From JAFLCM01 sp964510955 (lineage in GTDB: Bacteria; Planctomycetota; Phycisphaerae; Phycisphaerales; UBA1924): a stretch of DNA of 64,000 nucleotides. The translations under genes and the position numbers were made by a program. The stretch lies in the NCBI GenBank assembly GCA_964510955.1, contig CAZEDW010000020.1, positions 1-64,000 of the forward strand, written 5' to 3'. Below, one piece after another: positions 17,963 through 25,398 of the stretch. Within the stretch, counting starts at the first letter, position 1; every line of letters starts with the position of its first letter. The notes below the pieces were generated by a model. That model saw only the letters and a list, made by a program, of their open reading frames with translations, did no database searches and had not been told where the DNA came from.

Positions 17963-18877
17963 ATGGAGAAGAGTGGTTTGCGCGCTCTGCGCGCGTCGGC
18001 GATGATCGCCCTGATCGGGAGCGTTTGTGGCGCGGCCTTCGGCGGGACGCCGTGGGTCATCGAGCAGGACATCGGGCAAGACTACAACGCCGAGTTTCGC
18101 GGCGCGCACTACGACGGCCCGGCCAATATCAACTACCCGTTCACACGTGGCGGACCCGGCTACGACCAGCGCGGCGTCTCTATCGACGGTGGCTACGACG
18201 CCTACGACGGCGCCGGCGCCATCTTCTACTACGGTTTGCCAACGACGCGAGGCGACATCGTCTCGCTCAACCGTCGCGTCGATGCGCTCACTGACCTGAA
18301 CGTCTACCGCTGGATTGACACCTACACGAACAACACCAACGAGTCGATCACTCTGACGCTTGCGATGTTCACGAACCTCGGCTCGGACGGCTACGCGCAC
18401 ATCGCCGATGAGAGCGCGTACCGCTTTGTGTCGTACGAGGTCACGTCGCCCGAGAGCGCCCGCCTGGGGGATATTCCGACCGACCCCGTGATCGCGATGA
18501 TGCACGGCAACAACGAGTTTGCCGCGAATAACGTGCACCTCATCCACGACCCGTTCTACGATCCGGGCTCGGGCGCTGAGTATGGAGACAACGTCTTCCG
18601 CGTATTCCAGATCACCCTCGAAGGCGGCGAGAGCGCGTCGCTCATGTTCGCGGACCTGCTGGCGTACACCCCCACCGAGGGCGGCGACCCCGGAACCACC
18701 GAGGACATCATCAAGGCGCTGGCGGACTCGCAGGCGCTGCTCGCCGACCCGAGCCCGCTGTTCGCCGACCTGCCGCGCGGCACCAACATCCTGAACTGGA
18801 CCGTCCCGGCGCCCGGAACGGGCGGCGTGCTGGCGCTGGGCGGGCTGGCGGCCCTGCGCCGGCGGCGCGGCGCGTGA
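17963..18877 (+). CDS. Secreted protein with PEP-CTERM-like sorting tail
   Basis: 304 residues from ATG 17963, with GAGGAG 7 bp upstream. A signal peptide (LRALRASAMIALIGSVCGAAFG) precedes a beta-rich domain with no recognisable enzyme motif. The C-terminus has the three-part sorting layout: VPAPGTGG, a hydrophobic stretch (VLALGGLAALR) and an arginine cluster (RRRR). This resembles PEP-CTERM tails processed by exosortase, although the core reads PAPG rather than PEP. It is followed by a strong terminator, so the transcript is a single gene. Confidence 0.65.
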   Translation: MEKSGLRALRASAMIALIGSVCGAAFGGTPWVIEQDIGQDYNAEFRGAHYDGPANINYPFTRGGPGYDQRGVSIDGGYDAYDGAGAIFYYGLPTTRGDIVSLNRRVDALTDLNVYRWIDTYTNNTNESITLTLAMFTNLGSDGYAHIADESAYRFVSYEVTSPESARLGDIPTDPVIAMMHGNNEFAANNVHLIHDPFYDPGSGAEYGDNVFRVFQITLEGGESASLMFADLLAYTPTEGGDPGTTEDIIKALADSQALLADPSPLFADLPRGTNILNWTVPAPGTGGVLALGGLAALRRRRGA

Positions 18878-18902
18878 GACGGATGATCTGGTCGACTCAA
18901 CA

Positions 18903-18928
18903 AACCCGGCGCTCGCGCCGGGTTTTTT
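18903..18928 (+). terminator. Rho-independent terminator
   Basis: A perfect 9-bp stem AACCCGGCG/CGCCGGGTT with loop CTCG is followed by a run of T (18923-18928). It ends the transcript of the PEP-CTERM-like gene. It lies between convergent genes but has a T-run only on the plus strand. Confidence 0.88.
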
Positions 18929-18951
18929 CATGGGCGGGCTGTCGCGTGCTA

Positions 18952-19377
18952 TCACCGGCGCTCACGGACCATCAGGATCGGGCGCGAGCACTTGTGACGC
19001 AGCTCGTTGGCGACGCTGCCGCGGATGATGTCGCTGATCAGCCGGTGCCCGTGGGTTCCCATCGCGATCAGGTCGGCGTTCACACGGTCGGCGGCGGCGA
19101 TGATGCCGCCGGCGGGGTCGCCGGTCTCAAGGACGCTGGTCACGCTGAACCCGTCGGCCCGGAGCTCGTCCTCGCGCCGGGCGAGGTAGGCGCGGTCATC
19201 GGTGATCTCGCGCGAGTCCTGGAGGTTCAGGGCCTTCTGGTGGCGCGCGGCGAAGCCGTCGGCGACGTGCACCAGCACAAGGCTCGCCCCCGTGAGCCTG
19301 GCGAGCGGACGGATGTGCAGAAGCACCACCTCGTCGGTCGGTGAGTTCTCAAGGGGGATGAGGATGGTGCGGTACAT
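18952..19377 (-). CDS. Universal stress protein (UspA family)
   Basis: 141 residues from ATG 19377, where the typical N-terminus MYRTILIPLENSPTDE begins; the frame runs a little further upstream into the end of mntH. The ATP-binding signature G-x2-G-x9-G-S is present in MGTHGHRLISDIIRGSVANE, so it belongs to the ATP-binding subgroup. It is a cytoplasmic stress-linked protein whose clients are not defined by sequence. It follows mntH by 29 bp on the same strand and is most likely co-transcribed with it. Confidence 0.87.
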   Translation of the reverse strand: MYRTILIPLENSPTDEVVLLHIRPLARLTGASLVLVHVADGFAARHQKALNLQDSREITDDRAYLARREDELRADGFSVTSVLETGDPAGGIIAAADRVNADLIAMGTHGHRLISDIIRGSVANELRHKCSRPILMVRERR

Positions 19378-19406
19378 GACAGCAGGGAGCCGCGGGGGCG
19401 TGTCCG

Positions 19407-20783
19407 TCAACCGATCCACTCACGGACAGTCTGCACCAGAAGATAGCCGTTCAGCACGATGATGACGCCCGTCACCACCCAGGCGAGCGATTGGACCCAC
19501 CCGGGGCTCACGAACCGCCCCATCTTCGCCCTGCTGGAGGTGAACCACACCAGCGGCACCACGGCGAAGCTGAGCTGCAGCGAGAGGATGACCTGGCTGA
19601 GGATCAGCAGCTTGTTGACCCCCTGAGCGCCGTAGACGATGGAGACAACCGCGGCGGGGATGATCGCAACGAGCCGGGTGATCAGCCGACGCATCCAAGG
19701 ACGCATCCGGAAATCGAGGAAACCCTCCATCACGATCTGGCCGGCGAGCGTGCCGGTGAGGGTTGAGTTCTGGCCCGACGCCAGCAGCGCGACCCCGAAC
19801 AGCACACTGGCGAGCGAAGCGCCGAGCACGGGCGAGAGGAGCTGGTACGCGTCCTCGATGGCGGCGACGTCCTGATGCTCGGTGCCGTGGAAGGCGGCGG
19901 CGGCGAGGATCAGAATCGCGGCGTTGATGAAGAAAGCCGACAGCAGCGCGATCGTGGAGTCCGCCGTGGCGTAGCGGATCGCCATGGCCTTGCCCTCTTC
20001 GTCCCGGTTGTAGGCGCGGGTCTGGACGATCGACGAGTGCAGGTAGAGGTTGTGGGGCATCACGGTGGCGCCGAGGATGCCGATCGCGATGTACAGCATG
20101 TCCGGGTTGGTGACGACCTGGGGGCTGGGAACCAAGCCCCGGACAATCGCCGGCAGGTCGGGACGGGCGGCGATCAGCTCGTAGGCAAAACACCCGCCGA
20201 TGATCACAATCAGGCTGGCGACGACGCACTCCAGCACCCGGAAGCCCTTGCTCTGCAGCAGCAGAAGCAGCATGACGTCCAGGGCGGTGAGCACGACGCC
20301 CCACGTGAGCGGGAGGCCGAAGAGCAGGTTCAGCGCGATCGCCGAGCCGATGACCTCGGCCATGTCGCACGCGGCGATGGCGATCTCGCAGAGCAGCCAC
20401 AGGACCATCGCGGTTCGGCGAGAGAAGTGATCGCGGCAGGCCTGGGCGAGGTCGCGGCCCGTGGCCACGCCCAGGCGCACCGCCAGGTGCTGCAGAAGGA
20501 TCGCCATCAGATTCGACAGCAGGATGACCGAGAGCAGCGTGTAGCCGAACCGCGCGCCCCCGGCGAGGTCGGTGGCCCAGTTGCCGGGGTCCATGTAGCC
20601 CACGGCGACCATCAGCCCCGGCCCGCTGAACGCCCACAGCTTGCGCCAGCGCGGCGCCGAGCGGGGGACCGCGATGGACGCGTGAACCTCCGGGAGCGAT
20701 GGCGCCGAGTCGCGGCGCCAGGCGCTCGCGCTCGGCTGGGGGGTCACGGGGGATTGCGTCTGGAGCTGCATCTCGCTCGGCAC
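19407..20783 (-). CDS. mntH: NRAMP-family divalent metal (Mn2+/Fe2+) transporter
   Basis: 458 residues, an inner-membrane proton-coupled importer. The NRAMP metal-site motif DPGN is present in VGYMDPGNWATDLAGG, and the second motif is in TVMPHNLYLHSSIVQTR. About eleven hydrophobic helices can be counted. The N-terminal 45 residues are hydrophilic and precede the usual family start. A near-palindrome lies just upstream of the start codon and may be a metal-responsive operator. A universal stress protein gene follows directly. Confidence 0.92.
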   Translation of the reverse strand: MPSEMQLQTQSPVTPQPSASAWRRDSAPSLPEVHASIAVPRSAPRWRKLWAFSGPGLMVAVGYMDPGNWATDLAGGARFGYTLLSVILLSNLMAILLQHLAVRLGVATGRDLAQACRDHFSRRTAMVLWLLCEIAIAACDMAEVIGSAIALNLLFGLPLTWGVVLTALDVMLLLLLQSKGFRVLECVVASLIVIIGGCFAYELIAARPDLPAIVRGLVPSPQVVTNPDMLYIAIGILGATVMPHNLYLHSSIVQTRAYNRDEEGKAMAIRYATADSTIALLSAFFINAAILILAAAAFHGTEHQDVAAIEDAYQLLSPVLGASLASVLFGVALLASGQNSTLTGTLAGQIVMEGFLDFRMRPWMRRLITRLVAIIPAAVVSIVYGAQGVNKLLILSQVILSLQLSFAVVPLVWFTSSRAKMGRFVSPGWVQSLAWVVTGVIIVLNGYLLVQTVREWIG

Positions 20784-20788
20784 TCGAA

Positions 20789-20804
20789 TGTAGCCGTGGC
20801 TACA
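20789..20804. promoter_or_regulatory. 16-bp inverted repeat before mntH
   Basis: TGTAGCC-GT-GGCTACA has perfect 7-bp arms. It begins 6 bp upstream of the mntH ATG (minus strand) and about 175-190 bp upstream of the sigma-54 promoter on the plus strand. It could be a metal-regulator operator or an enhancer site for a sigma-54 activator; the sequence cannot decide. Confidence 0.4.
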
Positions 20805-20977
20805 CTTTGGGCTGCGGAACGATACCCTCGCGCCCGGTCCGGGTCAAACCGGCCGGACGGGTCGGGCGGGGCGGGCCCGGTTCTCCGTATCGGGAGTGCG
20901 GCCACGCGGACCCTCTCAGCTTTTGGAGTGGAAACAGGCGAATGAGGCTGCCGGGCGGCGCCGTGCGACAACCCCAC

Positions 20978-20993
20978 TGGCACGTTTCTTGCA
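20978..20993 (+). promoter_or_regulatory. Sigma-54 (-24/-12) promoter
   Basis: TGGCACG-TTTC-TTGCA matches the RpoN consensus TGGCACG-N4-TTGCW at every defined position, with GG and GC ten bases apart and a C before it. Transcription would begin near 21003, about 60 bp before the ATG at 21066. The site lies in an intergenic region and points at the dockerin gene followed by rpoN. Confidence 0.75.
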
Positions 20994-21065
20994 TACCGGT
21001 GACAACGTCCGCTCGACGGCGACGTTCTCCGCCGACGGTGGTGTCTTCGCGCTGAGGGAGCTCCC

Positions 21066-21710
21066 ATGACATTCCGCTGGACGTTGAACAGGGCGATTGT
21101 GCTGACCGCCGGCGTGCTTTGCTTGCTACCCAGTGGGTTGCAGGGCAAGTCGCAGTACGTCACGCCGTGGCGCACGGCGTACCCGGCTTCAACGCTCCCC
21201 ACGCGGATGACCTCCGCGTTCGGGGCGGCGTGCTACATCTGTCATCACCCCACCAGCACGAGCAACGCGGGCACCTGTTACCGCACCGATCTCGCAGCGC
21301 GGATCGCGGCGGGACGGACGATTCAGCAGGCGATCGCTGACATCGATTCCTGGGATTCAGATGGTGACGGGGTTTCGAACCACGATGAAATCCTGATGCC
21401 GCGCACCGACGGCGTCGGCGGCGTTGGCTATCACCCCGGGCTCGTGGGGGCAACCGGGACCGACCCGTGCGGCTCGAACCCGGCGACGCCGGTGACGGGC
21501 GTTCGTGAGACCCCACCCACCCCGCCGCCGCCGTGCCCCGGCGATATCAACGGCGACCGGACCGTCAACACCAGCGACCTGCTGGTCATGCTCGGGAGCT
21601 TCGGACAGAGCGTGGCCCCGGGGACTTCGGGCGATCTGAACAACGACGGTGTCGTGAACACCCTGGACCTGACCGTTCTCCTGGGCGCCTTCGGATCGAC
21701 CTGCCCGTGA
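21066..21710 (+). CDS. Secreted monoheme (CxxCH) protein with GC-type dockerin tail
   Basis: 214 residues, with a ribosome-site-like GAGGGAGCTCCC just upstream. A signal peptide (IVLTAGVLCLLPSGLQG) is followed by a domain with one c-type heme motif, CYICHH. Next comes an EF-hand-like calcium loop (DSDGDGVSNHDE), then a Pro/Thr linker and the tail CPGDINGDRTVNTSDLL plus a second copy, DLNNDGVVNTLDL, ending in CP. The tail is the GC-type dockerin-like region common in secreted planctomycete proteins. It probably acts outside the cytoplasm as an electron carrier or heme protein; no partner is evident. The promoter upstream is of sigma-54 type. Confidence 0.7.
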   Translation: MTFRWTLNRAIVLTAGVLCLLPSGLQGKSQYVTPWRTAYPASTLPTRMTSAFGAACYICHHPTSTSNAGTCYRTDLAARIAAGRTIQQAIADIDSWDSDGDGVSNHDEILMPRTDGVGGVGYHPGLVGATGTDPCGSNPATPVTGVRETPPTPPPPCPGDINGDRTVNTSDLLVMLGSFGQSVAPGTSGDLNNDGVVNTLDLTVLLGAFGSTCP

Positions 21711-21784
21711 CGGGGCCCGAGGTGTCCGTTTCTGCTCGCGGGGTGACGGCGCCGACGGGCCGGCGCCCGATATGATCCGGGCAG

Positions 21785-23365
21785 ATGCGTTTTGACACCT
21801 CCCAACACATGAAGATGGGCCAGCAGATGAAGCTGGCCCCCAGGATGATCCAGTCCATGGAGATCCTGCAGATGGCCCTGCCTCAACTGGAGGAGCGCAT
21901 CGAGCAGGAGCTGGAGTCGAACGTCACGCTGGAGAGCTTCGAGCCCGGCGACGACGAGCAGGCGCTGGAACAGCAGCGGGCCGAGGCCGACCGCGACGCC
22001 TCCGAAGGCGAGCGTCCTCTAGAGGTGAAGGAGACCGGCGGGGCGGCGGACGACTTTGAACGTTTGGACACGCTGGAGCAGGAGAACCCCGAGGCGTTCG
22101 AAAACCAGTACGAGTCCGCGCGGAGCCGGGGCGAGGACGAGTATGTGCCGGGGCCGCGGTCGGTGTCGCGCTTGTCGGGCGAGCGCGACGGCAAGATGGA
22201 CGCCATGGCCAACACCGAGGCCCGCGGCGAGAGTTTTACCGAGCAGCTCCTGGAGCAGTGGGCCTTTGCCGACGTGGACGAAGAGCTGCGCGAGCCGGGC
22301 AAGGCGCTGATCGCGTACATCGACGAGGACGGGTACATCCGGTTGCCGCTGCCGCAGGTGCTGGACCAGATGCCGGCGCCGAGCGGGCCCGACGGTTCGC
22401 CATTGCCAAAGCCCTCGATGGAGGTGATGGAGCGGGCGCTTCTGGCGGTGCAGTTATTCCTGGAACCGCCGGGCATCGGCGCCCGAGACACGCGCGAGTG
22501 CCTGCTCCTGCAGATCGACTCGATCATCGAGCACGAGAACGACGCGGGCCGGGTCAAGGAGTGGGAGCGCGTCCGGATGCTGATCGACAAGCACCTGGAC
22601 GACCTGGTGCACAACCGCATCCCCAAGATCGCCCAGAAGGCCGAGCTGCAGCCCGCGGAGATCAAGCACGCGATGGAGTCGATGCGCCGCCTGACGATCC
22701 ACCCGGGACGCCAACTAGTGAGCGAGTCGCCCGCGGCGATCATCCCCGACGCGATCGTCGAGTACGACGACGACAAGGACATCTACCTCGCGTACCTGAC
22801 CGACGGGCGGCTGCCGAACCTGCGGGTGAACCAGGAATACGCCAAGATGGCCGCCGACCGGGCGGTTCCGAAAGCGGACCGGGAGTTCATCAAGACGAAC
22901 CTCGGCAACGCGCAGTGGCTGATCGACGCGCTGCAGCAGCGTCGCCAGACCTTGCTGCGGGTGATCAACGTGGTGGTGGCGGCGCAGCGGGACTTCTTCG
23001 ACATGGGGCCGCAGGCGCTCAAGCCGCTGCCGATGACGCAGGTGGCGGATCAACTTGGGGTGCACGTGGCGACGGTGTCGCGGGCGGTGGCGGGAAAGTA
23101 CCTGCAGACGCCGCGGGGCGTGTTTGCGCTGCGGAAGTTCTTCACGGGCGGGACGCAGACCGACAGCGGCGAGGACGTGAGCTGGGACGCCATCCGCGCC
23201 GCGATGCGCGAGGTCATCGACGCCGAGGACAAGTCCAATCCCCTGAGCGACGACGCCATCGCCGACGGGCTGAAGGCCAAGGGCATTGAGATCGCGCGCC
23301 GGACGGTGGCAAAGTACCGGGCCCAGCTCGACATCCCACCGGCGCGGATGCGAAAGCAGTTCTGA
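21785..23365 (+). CDS. rpoN: RNA polymerase sigma-54 factor
   Basis: 526 residues. It directs RNA polymerase to -24/-12 promoters and needs an AAA+ activator. Region I is the Gln/Leu-rich start (MKMGQQMKLAPRMIQSMEILQMALPQ). An acidic linker follows, then the core-binding domain. The DNA-binding part has LPMTQVADQLGVHVATVSRAVAGKYLQTPRG, and the RpoN box ARRTVAKYR lies at 504-512, with Val and Ala where many homologues have the same. It lies 74 bp after the dockerin gene on the same strand and may share its sigma-54 promoter, which would be autoregulation. No activator gene lies in the window. Confidence 0.95.
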   Translation: MRFDTSQHMKMGQQMKLAPRMIQSMEILQMALPQLEERIEQELESNVTLESFEPGDDEQALEQQRAEADRDASEGERPLEVKETGGAADDFERLDTLEQENPEAFENQYESARSRGEDEYVPGPRSVSRLSGERDGKMDAMANTEARGESFTEQLLEQWAFADVDEELREPGKALIAYIDEDGYIRLPLPQVLDQMPAPSGPDGSPLPKPSMEVMERALLAVQLFLEPPGIGARDTRECLLLQIDSIIEHENDAGRVKEWERVRMLIDKHLDDLVHNRIPKIAQKAELQPAEIKHAMESMRRLTIHPGRQLVSESPAAIIPDAIVEYDDDKDIYLAYLTDGRLPNLRVNQEYAKMAADRAVPKADREFIKTNLGNAQWLIDALQQRRQTLLRVINVVVAAQRDFFDMGPQALKPLPMTQVADQLGVHVATVSRAVAGKYLQTPRGVFALRKFFTGGTQTDSGEDVSWDAIRAAMREVIDAEDKSNPLSDDAIADGLKAKGIEIARRTVAKYRAQLDIPPARMRKQF

Positions 23366-23442
23366 GGGGGACTCACCGCGGAGGCGCGGATCGGGGAGCA
23401 GGATTGAAATCGAGGTCCAGGCCTGCCGGCGGGTCGCCGGGT

Positions 23443-25296
23443 TCAGCGGTGATCGGCCGCCGACGGTGCCGGCTTGGCCGGGGGCGTGGACGGCTCGGCC
23501 TTGGCGGGGGATTCGGCGGGCTTGGCGTCCTTCTCCGTGGCGCTTGTCGGTTCGGCGGCGGTGGCCTCGGGGGTGTCCTCCGCTTCCTCTGCGTCATCGG
23601 CCTCGGCGGTCTTGGCGCCCGCGGGCTTCTCGGCGTCGCCCGCTTTGCCGGCGGCTGCCTTCAGAACCTTGAGAGCGATCTTCTTCGGTGCGGCGGATTC
23701 GGGCTGGAGGGCGCCGGGCTTGGCGGCGGCAACAGCGTCGGCGGGCGTGCCCGGCTCGGGGGGCTTGGTGGCATCCGGCTCTGAGCCCGGCTTGGTCTTG
23801 TCTTCCAGCACAAGCGCCTGGGCCGGTTCGCGGAGGAGGACTTTTTCGCCCTCGGCGAGGCCGCTGAGGACCTCGGCCTGGGTGTCGGAGCGGCGCCCGA
23901 TCTTGACGGGGAGCTTCTGGTACCTGGACCCGCGGATGGCGTAGACCACTGTGCGGGCGCCGTCGCTGAACACCGCCGGCAGGGGCACCGCCATGACGTC
24001 TTCGACGTGCTGGGTGGTGACCTGGGCCTCGCACCGCATGGAGGGCTTCAGCGCGACGCCTTCGGGGGCGCCCTTGAGCGCGATCTTGACCTCGTACTCG
24101 CGGAGGTTGGGGTCGGACCAGCCGCCGGACTGGGCCATGATGCCGACGCTCTCGACCTCGCCGGTGATGACCTTGCCCTGAGCGGCATCGATCTTGATGG
24201 TGGCCTTCTGACCCGGCTTGACCTTGCCCACCAGGCTCTCGTGGATCTTGATCTGGGCGAGCATCTCGGTGGTATCGGGCAGGACGATGATCGTTTCGTT
24301 GGGGTGCACCTTGCGCCCGATGGCGATCGGCCCCTGGTTGTCGAAGTACCACTCGGGCTTGATGCTGGTGGCGTAGACGACCAGCCCGTCGGTGGGCGCC
24401 TTGATGATGCAGGCCTCGAGCTGGCGGTTGAGCTTGTCGAGCCGCTGTTGGCGCTGGCTGAGCTCGGCCTTGGCCTTGTCCCAGGCGGCTTTCTTGCTGG
24501 AGAGCTCGCTGTCGTTCTTGCGGGTGACGCGCTCGACCTCGGCCTCGGCCTCGTCGATCTCCGATTGGAGCTTGCGCTTCTCCTTCACCTGCGTGAACTC
24601 GTCGTGGACCTGGAGCGCCTTCTCGGCGGTCTTGAGCTTGCTGTCGGCCTCGATCAGTGACACCTTGTCCTGCTTCAGCTCGTCGGCCGACAGGAACTCG
24701 CGCTTGAAAAGCTTCTGGGCCTTCTCGTACTTCTCGCTGACGCGCTCGAAGTCTTCGTTGGCGGCGCGCAAGGCCAGCTCAAGCTCCTGGTGCTTGGCGG
24801 CGTTCTCGGCCTCCCACTTGCTGTATTCCAGTCGGGCCAGGTCCAGCGTGACCTTGGCCTTGCTCATGGCGGCCCGGTTGTCGATCTCCTGGATCTCGTA
24901 GCCCTTCTCGGCGCTCACCGCCTCGCTGGTGGCGCTGGTGAACTCCAGCGTCTCGGCGTCTTTCTGCTTCTGGATCTCGTCGTCGTTGAGTTTGACCAGC
25001 TGGTCGCCCTTCTTGACGAACTTGCCCTCCTCTACCACTTCGGAGATCGACGATTCCATTTCCAGCGTGTTGCGGAGCTCGGTCTGCTTCTTGGCAGCAA
25101 GCTCGCCGTTGGCGGTGAGAATGATGTCGAAGCTGGCCTTCGCGGCGGTGCCGATCTCGGTCGGGCCGTGGCTGGCCGCGTCACGCTCGCGTGAGAGGGC
25201 CCAATAACCACCCCCCGCGACGATGGATACCGCCGCGACGGCGACGCCGACGTGCAGGAACGTGAAGCCTCGTTTTCCGGCTGGGTGTGTGGTCAT
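23443..25296 (-). CDS. HlyD-family periplasmic adaptor (membrane fusion protein) with long Ala/Pro tail
   Basis: 617 residues from ATG 25296, with AGGA 6-7 bp upstream. One N-terminal membrane helix (FLHVGVAVAAVSIVAGGGYWAL) anchors the protein. A lipoyl half-motif (VVEEGKFVKKGDQLVKL) is followed by a long coiled-coil hairpin and a second half (ACIIKAPTDGLVVYAT). Beta-barrel segments and a C-terminal permuted domain (VLSGLAEGEKVLL) come next. The last 150 residues are Ala/Pro/Glu/Lys-rich and longer than in typical adaptors. Such proteins link an inner-membrane pump to a TolC-type channel. It follows the TolC-like gene on the same strand, yet no ABC or RND pump is present. Confidence 0.85.
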   Translation of the reverse strand: MTTHPAGKRGFTFLHVGVAVAAVSIVAGGGYWALSRERDAASHGPTEIGTAAKASFDIILTANGELAAKKQTELRNTLEMESSISEVVEEGKFVKKGDQLVKLNDDEIQKQKDAETLEFTSATSEAVSAEKGYEIQEIDNRAAMSKAKVTLDLARLEYSKWEAENAAKHQELELALRAANEDFERVSEKYEKAQKLFKREFLSADELKQDKVSLIEADSKLKTAEKALQVHDEFTQVKEKRKLQSEIDEAEAEVERVTRKNDSELSSKKAAWDKAKAELSQRQQRLDKLNRQLEACIIKAPTDGLVVYATSIKPEWYFDNQGPIAIGRKVHPNETIIVLPDTTEMLAQIKIHESLVGKVKPGQKATIKIDAAQGKVITGEVESVGIMAQSGGWSDPNLREYEVKIALKGAPEGVALKPSMRCEAQVTTQHVEDVMAVPLPAVFSDGARTVVYAIRGSRYQKLPVKIGRRSDTQAEVLSGLAEGEKVLLREPAQALVLEDKTKPGSEPDATKPPEPGTPADAVAAAKPGALQPESAAPKKIALKVLKAAAGKAGDAEKPAGAKTAEADDAEEAEDTPEATAAEPTSATEKDAKPAESPAKAEPSTPPAKPAPSAADHR

Positions 25297-25398
25297 CGCG
25301 GATCCTGGGATCAAGGAAAGCCGGCGATCCATTGAGATGCTCGGCCCCCGCCTGCCCGCCGCGGGGAAGAGGAAACCAGAAAGCTTACGCCTGAATCT

